From GCA-001856825 sp049965815 (GTDB taxonomy: Archaea > Thermoplasmatota > Thermoplasmata > Thermoplasmatales > GCA-001856825), in NCBI GenBank assembly GCA_049965815.1, contig JBMFVV010000007.1:1-64000 (forward strand): DNA of 64,000 nt, given 5' to 3'. This document shows, in pieces, positions 17,325 to 26,289 of the stretch. A program made the position numbers and the translations under genes. The notes below the pieces were generated by a model, which saw only the letters and a program-made list of their open reading frames with translations, ran no database searches and was not told the DNA's origin. Each line of letters starts with the position of its first letter. Position 1 is the stretch's first letter.

Positions 17325-18356
17325 ATGAACAAGATCGATCCCGTGTTAGCAAAGGAGGTAGCGGGGATTAGGAATGCAATTAGAAGGAGCAAGAGAACTG
17401 ACTACGTAACGACCTATATAGAAAATGAATTTTTCAACGGTAAAACCATGGTGGAGAGGGTGCTGATACTCAGAACCAGAGGATGTAGCTGGAGCTATCA
17501 TTCCGGGTGCTCCATGTGCGGTTACTGGGATGATACAAATCCAGAAATAGGAAGCAGAGAATTGGAAGAGCAGGTCAACACTTTTCTCAAGGAATTCCCC
17601 AAGGGCGAAGTGCTTAAAATATTCACTTCAGGGTCGTTCTTTGACCCGGTCGAAATAGATTCTGCATTGCAGTTCAGGATAATAGAAAATATTCTGAAGT
17701 CATACAGCTACCTAATTGTGGAAAGCAGGCCAGAGTACATTAAAAGGGTCGCTGGGAAGTTGAAGGAGTATGGGGGAAGAGTGCAGGTTGCAATAGGCCT
17801 GGAGAGTACAAATCCTTCAGTCCTCAGGAACTCCATTAACAAGAACTATGACTTCGATGACTTCAAGGAGGCTGCATCCATTTTAAGGGAAAAAGGAATT
17901 TCAGTAAGAACATACCTTCTCCTGAAACCCCCATTCATGACAGAGAAGGAGGCAATAGATGACTGCATCAAGTCCGCAAGGGACCTCGCACCATACAGCG
18001 ATTTCATTTCAATTAATCCGATGAATGTCCAGAGGGGGACGCTCGTTGAGAAAATGTACAAGGAGGGAAATTACCGCCCCCCATGGTTGTGGAGCGTGGT
18101 GGCCGTTCTTCAGGCACTGAGAGGTCTCGGTATTCCAGTCGTATCTCTCATAACCGCTTCTGGAAAGAGAAGGGGCGCCCACAACGGTCATGATTGCGAT
18201 AAGAGATTTACTGATGGAATAAGAAAGTATAGCGAAACCCTGAATTATGCGTATCTGGATGAACTGAGCTGCGATTGCAAGGATACCTGGGAGAATTTCT
18301 CAGAGGTTGAGGAGGAAGTAGGAACTGCAATGAATGAGGTGATACTGGATGATTAG
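17325..18356 (+). CDS. Archaeosine biosynthesis radical SAM protein (RaSEA type)
   Basis: A 343-residue radical SAM enzyme of the TIGR01210 group. Cluster cysteines are C54, C62 and C65 in TRGCSWSYHSGCSMCGYWDD, a Cx7Cx2C spacing typical of this family rather than the usual Cx3Cx2C. Other features are IFTSGSFFDP near 105 and ESRPEYI near 137, plus C-terminal Cys in HNGHDCDKRF and LSCDC. Work in Thermococcus/Methanosarcina showed that this protein acts with ArcS to convert the lysine adduct of preQ0 at tRNA G15 to archaeosine. ArcS is not in the window. The stop overlaps the next gene by 8 bp, suggesting cotranscription. Confidence 0.85.
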   Translation: MNKIDPVLAKEVAGIRNAIRRSKRTDYVTTYIENEFFNGKTMVERVLILRTRGCSWSYHSGCSMCGYWDDTNPEIGSRELEEQVNTFLKEFPKGEVLKIFTSGSFFDPVEIDSALQFRIIENILKSYSYLIVESRPEYIKRVAGKLKEYGGRVQVAIGLESTNPSVLRNSINKNYDFDDFKEAASILREKGISVRTYLLLKPPFMTEKEAIDDCIKSARDLAPYSDFISINPMNVQRGTLVEKMYKEGNYRPPWLWSVVAVLQALRGLGIPVVSLITASGKRRGAHNGHDCDKRFTDGIRKYSETLNYAYLDELSCDCKDTWENFSEVEEEVGTAMNEVILDD

Positions 18357-19704
18357 CGAAGCAGTGGAACTTATAATGAATGCGAAGAAACTGAAGATAT
18401 ATTCGCATCACGATGCAGATGGAATCGCCTCAGCTGCAATAGCAGTCTTTGTTGCCAGAAGATTGGGCCTGAATTACGATGTCACTATAAGAAATCAACT
18501 GACTCCGCAGGATCTTCAGGGTGGTGAGGGCATTTACTGGTTCAACGATATGGGTTCAGCCAGGCTGAAGGACATGAGGAATGTGACAGGCATAGTAACC
18601 GACCATCACAACCCTGTTTTCTTAGAGACGCATTACACTGAGAATGGGAACAACATTTACCAGTTTAACCCGCATCTGGAGGGCCTAGATGGTAGCATAT
18701 CCCAGTCCGGTTCCACAACGACTTTCCTTTTTGCGGCCAACTTACTGCCTGAGGTTTCAGCTGTATCTCATCTTCCCGTCGTAGGATCGGTAGGGGACCT
18801 CCATGACAAGAAGTTTGGGAAGCTTGTTGACACAGACAGGGAGATTATGCTCCTTGCAAAGAGCACGAAGATAATTGACGTGAAGGAGGACATCAGATAT
18901 TTCGGAAGAAGTTCAAAGTCTGTTTCTTACATGCTCAGGTTCGGCAATGAGCCAAAGATAGGTGCTCTTTATGATAATCCCGCAGCAGTAGCAGACTTTC
19001 TCATTAGCCACGGGCTAGAAAGGAGGGCGCTCAAGACTGTGAGATGGATAGACCTCGATGAGGGGAAAAAGGAAGAACTGATCTCAGATCTCAAGAAAAT
19101 GATCGAGAGAGAGGGACATGATCCCAGCCGCATTGTGGGTGAGGTATACGAACTCAACAGTGAACCAAAATCTTCGATGGTAAGGGACGTTCGCGATTTT
19201 TCATCTCTCATAAATGCTACCTCTAGGAAAGGGAAGCCAGACGTAGGAATCAGGCTCTGCCTCTTTGAGAGGGGGAATACAATGACGGAAGCTCTACAAC
19301 TTTACAACGATCATCTAGACTCACTCAGAAGAGCATCTAAGACTCTCGATGATGCGGAAGGGAAAACAATAGGAAATGTGCTTTATTACGATTTTGGAGG
19401 CAATCTGGAGAATAATATAACAGGTACTATTGCGACAAGGATCATTACGCACAAGAAGGTGCCACAGACGTCTGTGATAATGGTCATGGCAAATCTCGGC
19501 TCAATGAAAAAGATTTCAGCAAGAATTTCCCTCGAGCTATCTGAGAAGATAGATCTCTCTCTGCTATTCAGGCAGATCGCAGGTGGTCTGGGTGGTTCAG
19601 GCGGAGGTCACAGAAATGCAGCTGGTGCAATCGTACCATTGGGTAAGGAAGTGGAGTTCGCTGAAAGGGTCAACGAACTCGTGAGCGGTAAGGGATCTAT
19701 CTAA
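18349..19704 (+). CDS. Archaeal RecJ-like DHH phosphoesterase (single-strand exonuclease)
   Basis: A 451-residue DHH/DHHA1 protein. Motif I is YSHHDADGIASAA (18-30), DHHNP (85-89) is motif III, and the DHHA1 domain ends in GGLGGSGGGHRNAAGA near 414-429. The order and length match archaeal RecJ homologues (GAN or HAN type), which in Thermococcus associate with GINS and act on single-stranded nucleic acid. A function in RNA processing is the alternative. Translationally coupled to the archaeosine gene and convergent (8-bp overlap) with the aldehyde dehydrogenase gene. Confidence 0.88.
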   Translation: MISEAVELIMNAKKLKIYSHHDADGIASAAIAVFVARRLGLNYDVTIRNQLTPQDLQGGEGIYWFNDMGSARLKDMRNVTGIVTDHHNPVFLETHYTENGNNIYQFNPHLEGLDGSISQSGSTTTFLFAANLLPEVSAVSHLPVVGSVGDLHDKKFGKLVDTDREIMLLAKSTKIIDVKEDIRYFGRSSKSVSYMLRFGNEPKIGALYDNPAAVADFLISHGLERRALKTVRWIDLDEGKKEELISDLKKMIEREGHDPSRIVGEVYELNSEPKSSMVRDVRDFSSLINATSRKGKPDVGIRLCLFERGNTMTEALQLYNDHLDSLRRASKTLDDAEGKTIGNVLYYDFGGNLENNITGTIATRIITHKKVPQTSVIMVMANLGSMKKISARISLELSEKIDLSLLFRQIAGGLGGSGGGHRNAAGAIVPLGKEVEFAERVNELVSGKGSI

Positions 19705-21244
19705 CTATTGTCTGCGATTGTTCCCTCAAAAACTGCTGAAGATAATAGAATGACCCTGTCCCTTTGCCAGATGTTCCACTCATCTTCCATCCGACGAATG
19801 GCTGGGACCCGACCATTGCACCTGTAGATCCTCCCCTCCTCCTGTTGGCATAGATCACTCCGACGTCTGCATTGTTGAAGTAATACTCTATTTCCTTCTT
19901 GTCTTCTGAGAAGATTCCACCTGTAAGTCCATAGTCCATGCTGTTCACAAAGTCTACTGCCTCAGTGAGCGAACCAATTGGTTTCAGCGCAAGAATTGGA
20001 AGGAATAACTCGACCTTCTCTATATTTGTGTCACCGACATTATCCAGGATGGTATTCTCCACGTAGAATCCTTCCCTCGAAATTCTCTTCCCGCCCAGCA
20101 GTATCTTATCCTTGGGCACAGTATCCATTATCTTCTGGAATTTGTCGTATGCTTCCCTGTTTATTACTGGACCCGCAAATGTTCCCTTCTTCCTCGGGTC
20201 ATCAATAGAGAGCTTGGAGCTGAATTCTACAAGCTTCTTCTTGAAGGTATCATATATCTTCTTGTCAATAAGAGCGAGGCTGCACGCGGAACACTTCTGC
20301 CCGTTGTAACCGAACGCAGACTTGGCAACTCCCTCCACTGCCTTATCGATATCGCACTTCTGGGTGACGATTATTGTGTCCTTCCCTCCCATTTCTGTGA
20401 TTGCCACCTTTGGTCTCTTCTCCTGTGACTCCTTGTATATTTTTGTGCCAATATTCCTGCTTCCGGTGAACACTATCCCATCTACCCCGTCATCTGTGTA
20501 GAGTGTCCTTCCCACTCTTCCTCCAGAACCGGAGAGATACATCAAGTTCGCCTTAGGTACTCCTGCCCTGTGCATCAATTCCACGAACTTGTACGAGGAA
20601 AGGGGGATGTCTGATGATGGTTTCAGTATGACGCTATTACCAGTTACCAGCGGCCCACTAACCATTCCTACTGTAATTGAAAAGAAGTTGAATGGAGCAA
20701 TCACCAGAAACACTCCATACGGTTTCATGACGCTCCTGGAATCCTCTCCATAATATGCGGTGCCTGTGAATCTTTCAAATCCTTGGTTTTCTATAAGGTT
20801 CAGGGCATAATATCGCATGAAATCTATTGCCTCATCCACATCTCCAAATGCTTCGTATCTGTTCTTTCCGTTCTCATAGCTCAGGAGTGCCGAGAAATCG
20901 AACTTCTCCTGCGAAAGCAGATCAGCTGCCTTCAGGAAAATTTGTGCTCTGCCCAGGTAGCCCTTTGAATACCAACTTTTGTAGTTTTCTCTGGCTATCT
21001 TTACTGCGCGCTCTGAAGTCTCTTTCGTGGACATCTGGAACTTTCCAACCTGAGTTTTTGCGTCAAGAGGAGATAGATGAACCAGTTTCTCCTCTTCGAA
21101 TACTTCGCCGTTAACGAGATTTGGGTATTCCTTGTCGAACAGTTTTGTCACGTTCACAACGCTTTCATCGAACTTTTTATGAAATAGATCTTCTTCATTC
21201 CTTTCAACCATTTTGATATAGGTATTTTCGTTGTCAAATGGCAT
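19697..21244 (-). CDS. 1-pyrroline-5-carboxylate dehydrogenase (aldehyde dehydrogenase family)
   Basis: Oxidises glutamate semialdehyde to glutamate in proline/arginine breakdown. At 515 residues it is typical for the RocA/PruA-like group. Visible are YGVFLVIAPFNFF, the NAD-binding GSRNIGTKI near 260, the general base Glu in AITEMGGKD and the nucleophile Cys in GQKCSACSLALID, plus the C-terminal GSQPFVGWKMSGTSGKGTGS. GQKCSACS is the P5C dehydrogenase variant of the active-site motif. Gives glutamate for 2-oxoglutarate and links to the amino acid catabolism expected from the peptide importer. Confidence 0.88.
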   Translation of the reverse strand: MPFDNENTYIKMVERNEEDLFHKKFDESVVNVTKLFDKEYPNLVNGEVFEEEKLVHLSPLDAKTQVGKFQMSTKETSERAVKIARENYKSWYSKGYLGRAQIFLKAADLLSQEKFDFSALLSYENGKNRYEAFGDVDEAIDFMRYYALNLIENQGFERFTGTAYYGEDSRSVMKPYGVFLVIAPFNFFSITVGMVSGPLVTGNSVILKPSSDIPLSSYKFVELMHRAGVPKANLMYLSGSGGRVGRTLYTDDGVDGIVFTGSRNIGTKIYKESQEKRPKVAITEMGGKDTIIVTQKCDIDKAVEGVAKSAFGYNGQKCSACSLALIDKKIYDTFKKKLVEFSSKLSIDDPRKKGTFAGPVINREAYDKFQKIMDTVPKDKILLGGKRISREGFYVENTILDNVGDTNIEKVELFLPILALKPIGSLTEAVDFVNSMDYGLTGGIFSEDKKEIEYYFNNADVGVIYANRRRGGSTGAMVGSQPFVGWKMSGTSGKGTGSFYYLQQFLREQSQTIVR

Positions 21245-21490
21245 AATCCTAAATGCCTAACGAAGTATTAAATTTCTTATTACCAATTGGTTTTGGAATT
21301 TCAAAACTAGTTGTAACTGGTTGAACTGAAATTCCCCCCTCTTAAAATCTAAAACAGGGAGTTCAAAGGTCCACGTCATTTTCTTAGAAAATCTATAGCA
21401 TGGGAGAAAATAGAGAGAAGTAACGGTCTATCTTTCCCATTAAGTGACCTTTAAGCTTTTATTCAGAGTCGATATAAGCTAAAGGTCAGA

Positions 21491-22486
21491 GTGAAGTCGG
21501 GGCATTTGTACGTAGATGGGTTGGGCGTATTTGAGGGGGAATCCATCGGTAGAGACGTCGTTTCTCAGGGGGAGCTTGTTTTTACAACATCACCATCAGG
21601 CTACATAAAATCCATGACAGACCCGAGCTACTCTGGGCAGATACTCGTGTTCTCTTTTCCATTCATCGGTTCCTATGGTATTGACGAAAGAGGTGAAAGT
21701 GAGCGGCCCAGAGTCAGGGGGGTGGTGTTAAATCATGTTCCGGAACTACTAAAGCCTGAGTTATCTAACTATCTGGAGAAATGGGGAATACCTGGCCTGA
21801 TAACGAGGGATACCCGTAAAATAGTGGACTACGTCAGGACGAAAGGGAATAAGCTGGGTGCTTTCGGGACGGATGAATTTGTCGATCCATACAGGTCAAA
21901 TCTCATTAATGAGAACCTAGAAAACAGGGAACAACTGGAAGGAAATCTTCTCGTGATAGACCTCGGCTACAAAAGGAACATTTTAGATCATCTTGTGGAC
22001 TACGAAGTATCATTGGTCCCATATGATAAGTTTAATCTGAAGATGCTGGAAAAGGTGGATGGTGTGCTGATATCGAACGGCCCTGGCGATCCGACACATA
22101 AGGACCTAGTTGAATTTGTGAAGAAGTTGAAGGTAGTAATTGAGAAAAAACCAACCTTGGGGATATGTCTGGGGCATCAGTTATTGTCTCTCTCATTAGG
22201 AATGAAGACAGAAAAGATGAAATTTGGGCACAGGAGTATCAACCACCCTGTGGAAGACCTTTCCACCGGTAAGGTGGGCATTACAACACACAATCACGGA
22301 TTTACCGTTATGTTTGATGGAACATCCGGGGCGATAGAGAGATACCGCTCCATGAATGACGGAACGAACGAAGGTATAGAAGGGAAGAACTTTCTTACAA
22401 CACAGTTTCATCCAGAAGGCGGTCCAGGGCCGGTTGACGAACTTAACATTTTCTTAGAATTCAGGAGAATGATGAATGAACGCTGA
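21491..22486 (+). CDS. carA: Carbamoyl-phosphate synthase, small (glutaminase) subunit
   Basis: Class I amidotransferase that hydrolyses glutamine for carbamoyl phosphate formation. 331 residues, somewhat shorter than the usual 360-380. The N-terminal carA domain has EGESIGRDVVSQGELVFTTS and DPSYSGQILVF; the amidotransferase domain has SNGPGDP (195-201), nucleophile Cys226 in GICLGHQ and the pair His307/Glu309 in TTQFHPEGGPGP. A GTG start is used, with a T/A-rich box about 30 nt before it. The 3' end overlaps carB by 11 bp. Confidence 0.95.
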   Translation: MKSGHLYVDGLGVFEGESIGRDVVSQGELVFTTSPSGYIKSMTDPSYSGQILVFSFPFIGSYGIDERGESERPRVRGVVLNHVPELLKPELSNYLEKWGIPGLITRDTRKIVDYVRTKGNKLGAFGTDEFVDPYRSNLINENLENREQLEGNLLVIDLGYKRNILDHLVDYEVSLVPYDKFNLKMLEKVDGVLISNGPGDPTHKDLVEFVKKLKVVIEKKPTLGICLGHQLLSLSLGMKTEKMKFGHRSINHPVEDLSTGKVGITTHNHGFTVMFDGTSGAIERYRSMNDGTNEGIEGKNFLTTQFHPEGGPGPVDELNIFLEFRRMMNER

Positions 22487-25442
22487 TTCTTCACCAAGAA
22501 AGACCCTCCTGATAGGTTCCGGACCTATAGTCATCGGGCAGTCGGCAGAATTCGACTATTCAGGCAACCAGGCCTTGAAGGCACTGGCTGGGGAAGGAAT
22601 ACAGGTTGTGGTGGTAAATTCCAATCCTGCTACAATTCAAACAGATGTTAGGGAAAATGTGAAGCCTGTGATGGTGCCTCTGGATGAGGAAAGCGTGAAA
22701 GAGGTCATAGAGAGGGAGAAGCCGGATTCTATCCTAGGTACATTTGGAGGACAGACGGGACTGAACATTCTGGTTTCCCTATGGAAATCTGGATACCTGG
22801 AGTCCAAAAATGTCAGGGTTCTTGGAACAAGTCCAGAAGCTGTAGAAATCGCGGAGGACAGGATGAAATTCAGGGATAAGATGATAGAGATTGGGGAACC
22901 GGTACTTGAATCATTCTACTGTTCATCTGTGCAGGAGGCGGTGAAATTTGCAAAACAGATCGGTTTTCCCATAATTGTTAGGCCATCATTCACCTTGGGG
23001 GGCACCGGAGGGGGTATTGCAAGGGATGTCGAAGAGCTGAGATCTATCGTGGAGCAGGGACTCTACCTTTCCAGGGTCGGATCAATTCTGCTGGAACGGT
23101 CAGTCATAGGTTGGAACGAACTTGAGGTGGAGGTTGTCAGGGATGCAAAGGGAAACAAGATTGCAGTCTGTACAATGGAAAACATTGACCCGATGGGTGT
23201 TCACACGGGTGACAGTATAGTTGTCGTTCCCTTTCTCACACTCAATGACAAGAACTACCAGAGGATAAGGAACTCAGCCTTAAAAATAGCTGAGGCATTA
23301 AACATAGTAGGGGCATGCAACGTTCAATTTGCTTTCAATAACAAGACCGAAGAATATTTCATCATAGAAGTTAACCCAAGGCTCTCCAGATCATCAGCAC
23401 TTGCTTCAAAGGCAACCGGTTACCCTATAGCCAGGGTTGCCGCTTTCATAGCACTGGGGAAGAACCTGAATGAGATAGAGAACGTTGTTACAGGGGAAAA
23501 GAATTCAGCAAGGGAACCTGCAATTGATTATGTTGTAGTAAAGTGTCCCGTTTGGCCTACGGAAAAATTCCCTGAAGAAAATTTTGAACTGGGGACGCAG
23601 ATGAAGAGTACTGGAGAAGTCATGGCCATTGGGAAGAATGTGGCAGAAGCCTTCAGGAAGGTGATAAGGTCTTCAGGAATGATGAATAGGAAGGTAACGT
23701 TCAACGAAGCACTTCTTTCGTCACCAAATCCAGAAAGACCGAAGCAGATTTTCGAGGCATTCAAGAAGGGGTATACCCTTGAGAAGATATCAGAAATGAC
23801 GGGCTGGCAAATGCTATTCATTTCTGAGCTGGTGAGAGCATTTGAGCAGGAATATCCATTCAGTGGATTCTCTGTGGTAGATACCTGTGCAGGGGAATTT
23901 GACGTTAAAACCCCGTATTTCTACTCCTCAAATCCAGGGGAGAAAATCGGAGGGGACGTTATGGTGCTTGGCGGGGGTCCCATCACAATCGGACAGGGGA
24001 TAGAATTTGATTACAGTTGCGTCCATGTTTCTCGTTTGTTGAGGCAGAGGGGGCTGGGTGTAATCATGGTCAACGACAATCCAGAAACTGTTTCCACCGA
24101 TTTTGACGAGAGCAGCTTCCTGGTCTTTGATCCGGTCGACTTTGAAACGGTGAAGAATGTGGTGGAGAATTCTTCAGTAACTTCACTCATCCCATGGTTC
24201 GGGGGACAGAGACCGATAAATATTCTGGGTAAGATAAAGGAACACTTTGGTGAAAGTTTAAAGATACTCGGAACAAGTGTGGAAACTGTGGATATGTTGG
24301 AAAACAGGGAAAAATTCGCAGGTCTCATGAAAGAGATGGGGATACCTTACCCTGAATTTCTGTTCACGGACACTGATTCCTTCCTGGAAGATGTGAAGAA
24401 GATTTCATTTCCTGTGATAGTGAGGCCATCATATACCATTTCTGGGGCGCATATGGCAATCTTGAACTCTGTAGAAGAGGCGGAAGAATATCTAAGGTAC
24501 CATGGGAGATTTGTAGGAGAATTCCTAGTTGAAAGGTATCTCGGGAGCTCAGTGGAAGCTGAAATTGATGCAGTTTCCGATGGAGAAAATGTTCTGATCC
24601 CTGGAATAATTGAGCACATCGAGGAAGCAGGAATCCACTCCGGAGACTCAACCAGCATATTCCCCTCCGTCAATATACCAAATCATGTGCAAGCTACAAT
24701 GAAGGAATACTCAAAAATGATCTGCAGGAAACTAAGCATAATAGGGCCTGTGAACATTCAGTTTGCAGTAAAGGATGACATAGTTCACATAATAGAAATC
24801 AACCCGAGGTCATCAAGGACCTTTCCTTTCGTTTCCAAAGTTTCGGGAATAAACATGTCAGATATTGCAACACGGGTTCTTCTTGGCGACAAGATAGAGG
24901 GTATCAAGACAAGAAGCGGTGTTGTCGGGGTAAAATTGCCAATTTTCCCATTTGACAAGCTTAAGGGTTCTGATGTAGTTTTAGGCCCAGAAATGAAGAG
25001 CACAGGAGAAGTCATCGGCTTAGGTAAAGACCTGAAAGAAGCCATAAAGATGGGGTACAGGGCAGCGGGATATGACATCAGCAAAGAAGGGGTCATATTT
25101 TCCGTACCTTCCAAGAAAATGAACGAATTCCTTGGAATAGCCAAGATTATATACGATTCAGGAAGGGTAATATACAGCACTGAAGGAACACATGAGAGAC
25201 TAAAGAAATACGGCATAACCACAGTCAAAATAAAGAAAATTTATGAAGGGAACCCTAATACGATAGATTTATTAAGAGCGGGCAATATTTCAGCTGTCAT
25301 AAACATACTCTCCGATAATTACAAGTCTGAAAGCGACGGAAAAATGATGCGAAGGAACTGCTATGAAAAAAAGGTTCTATATATAAGCGCAAAAACACAG
25401 GCTGCTGCATTTGCGGAGACCGTCAAGCCATCCAATGCATGA
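22476..25442 (+). CDS. carB: Carbamoyl-phosphate synthase, large subunit
   Basis: Synthesises carbamoyl phosphate from bicarbonate, ammonia and two ATP for pyrimidine and arginine pathways. It shows the duplicated ATP-grasp organisation: LLIGSGPIVIGQSAEFDYSG near residue 12 and its second copy VLGGGPITIGQGIEFDYSC near 490, with IIVRPSFTLGGTGGGI and VIVRPSYTISGAHMAI as paired nucleotide-binding loops. At 988 residues it is about 70-80 shorter than E. coli CarB; the missing length seems to be in the C-terminal MGS-like allosteric domain, which still has GIAKIIYDSGRVIYSTEGT. Cotranscribed with carA. Confidence 0.95.
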   Translation: MNADSSPRKTLLIGSGPIVIGQSAEFDYSGNQALKALAGEGIQVVVVNSNPATIQTDVRENVKPVMVPLDEESVKEVIEREKPDSILGTFGGQTGLNILVSLWKSGYLESKNVRVLGTSPEAVEIAEDRMKFRDKMIEIGEPVLESFYCSSVQEAVKFAKQIGFPIIVRPSFTLGGTGGGIARDVEELRSIVEQGLYLSRVGSILLERSVIGWNELEVEVVRDAKGNKIAVCTMENIDPMGVHTGDSIVVVPFLTLNDKNYQRIRNSALKIAEALNIVGACNVQFAFNNKTEEYFIIEVNPRLSRSSALASKATGYPIARVAAFIALGKNLNEIENVVTGEKNSAREPAIDYVVVKCPVWPTEKFPEENFELGTQMKSTGEVMAIGKNVAEAFRKVIRSSGMMNRKVTFNEALLSSPNPERPKQIFEAFKKGYTLEKISEMTGWQMLFISELVRAFEQEYPFSGFSVVDTCAGEFDVKTPYFYSSNPGEKIGGDVMVLGGGPITIGQGIEFDYSCVHVSRLLRQRGLGVIMVNDNPETVSTDFDESSFLVFDPVDFETVKNVVENSSVTSLIPWFGGQRPINILGKIKEHFGESLKILGTSVETVDMLENREKFAGLMKEMGIPYPEFLFTDTDSFLEDVKKISFPVIVRPSYTISGAHMAILNSVEEAEEYLRYHGRFVGEFLVERYLGSSVEAEIDAVSDGENVLIPGIIEHIEEAGIHSGDSTSIFPSVNIPNHVQATMKEYSKMICRKLSIIGPVNIQFAVKDDIVHIIEINPRSSRTFPFVSKVSGINMSDIATRVLLGDKIEGIKTRSGVVGVKLPIFPFDKLKGSDVVLGPEMKSTGEVIGLGKDLKEAIKMGYRAAGYDISKEGVIFSVPSKKMNEFLGIAKIIYDSGRVIYSTEGTHERLKKYGITTVKIKKIYEGNPNTIDLLRAGNISAVINILSDNYKSESDGKMMRRNCYEKKVLYISAKTQAAAFAETVKPSNA

Positions 25443-25630
25443 GAGCTTAAATATGTCTTGGCACATCAACAGATATATCTTTAAAATGTGCTAGCGATTC
25501 AATTTTTTCGAGGTAAATCAAAATCTAGATAAGAAAATCAAGAGTTAACTACAGTTAGGATTATTAAGTCCATTTAGAATCCTTTGGCATGAAATTAAAT
25601 TCAGAAAAGTAATATCGAACAGGGAGACCT

Positions 25631-26032
25631 ATGAGTAAACTATCTATTGTCGTTTTCAGCGGAACCACTGACAAATTGCTTTCGGTCGGAGTTTTGGCAC
25701 AGGCAGCCGCTGCAATGGGCACAGAGGTCAGGCTTTTTGTGACTTTCTGGGGTCTGTTGGGATTCACAAAAGGAGAGAAGAAGATGATTCTTCCAAAAGA
25801 GTTCGAAAGCATGGGACCTGCTTTGATGGAAGGGTTGAAGAGGGAAAAAGTTAGCTCGTGGTACGACATGATAAAGGAAGCAAAGGAATTCGGAGCCAAG
25901 GTTTACGCCTGCTCCATGGCGTGCGGTGTGATGAGCATTAAGAGAGAAGACTTGGATCCAATCGTGGACGACATGGTGGGTGCTGCAACATTCCTTCAGC
26001 AAGCAGAAGACGGGCAGATGCTCTTCATCTGA
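25631..26032 (+). CDS. DsrE/DsrF-like sulfur relay protein
   Basis: 133 residues with the DsrE fold: KLSIVVFSGTTDKLLSVGVLAQAAAAMG at the start and VYACSMACGVMSI (91-103), giving Cys94 and Cys98, the position of the sulfur-carrying cysteine in DsrE family proteins. It is the archaeal DsrE3/peroxiredoxin-like type often beside tusA and heterodisulfide-reductase genes in sulfur-oxidising archaea. Here it heads a three-gene unit with TusA and a flavoprotein, which supports persulfide transfer in the cytoplasm (inference). Confidence 0.82.
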   Translation: MSKLSIVVFSGTTDKLLSVGVLAQAAAAMGTEVRLFVTFWGLLGFTKGEKKMILPKEFESMGPALMEGLKREKVSSWYDMIKEAKEFGAKVYACSMACGVMSIKREDLDPIVDDMVGAATFLQQAEDGQMLFI

Positions 26033-26042
26033 GGTGATAAAA

Positions 26043-26276
26043 ATGGATGCAGTTAAGATAATCGATTCAAGGGGGGCGGCATGCCCCGGCCCGATAACTG
26101 ATCTTGCAAAGGCTTACAGAAACTCAAAGGTTGGGGATATATTTGAGCTCTGGGCTACTGACAAGGGAGTCAAAGCGGATGCCCAATCATGGGCTACAAA
26201 GACCGGTAACGAGATACTAGAAGTGAAGGAAGATCCGGAAAAGATATCTATAAAGATTAAAATAAACAAGAGATAA
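26043..26276 (+). CDS. tusA: TusA-family sulfurtransferase
   Basis: A 77-residue TusA domain with the strictly conserved Cys14 in SRGAACPGP and the following LAKAYRN helix, then GDIFELWATDKGVKADAQSWA. The ATG at 26043 follows GAGGTGATAAAA, a strong ribosome-binding site, and is preferred to a longer frame that overlaps the upstream gene. TusA carries a persulfide between partners; DsrE upstream and the flavoprotein downstream are the obvious partners. Confidence 0.92.
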   Translation: MDAVKIIDSRGAACPGPITDLAKAYRNSKVGDIFELWATDKGVKADAQSWATKTGNEILEVKEDPEKISIKIKINKR

Positions 26277-26289
26277 GCTGACGATAACA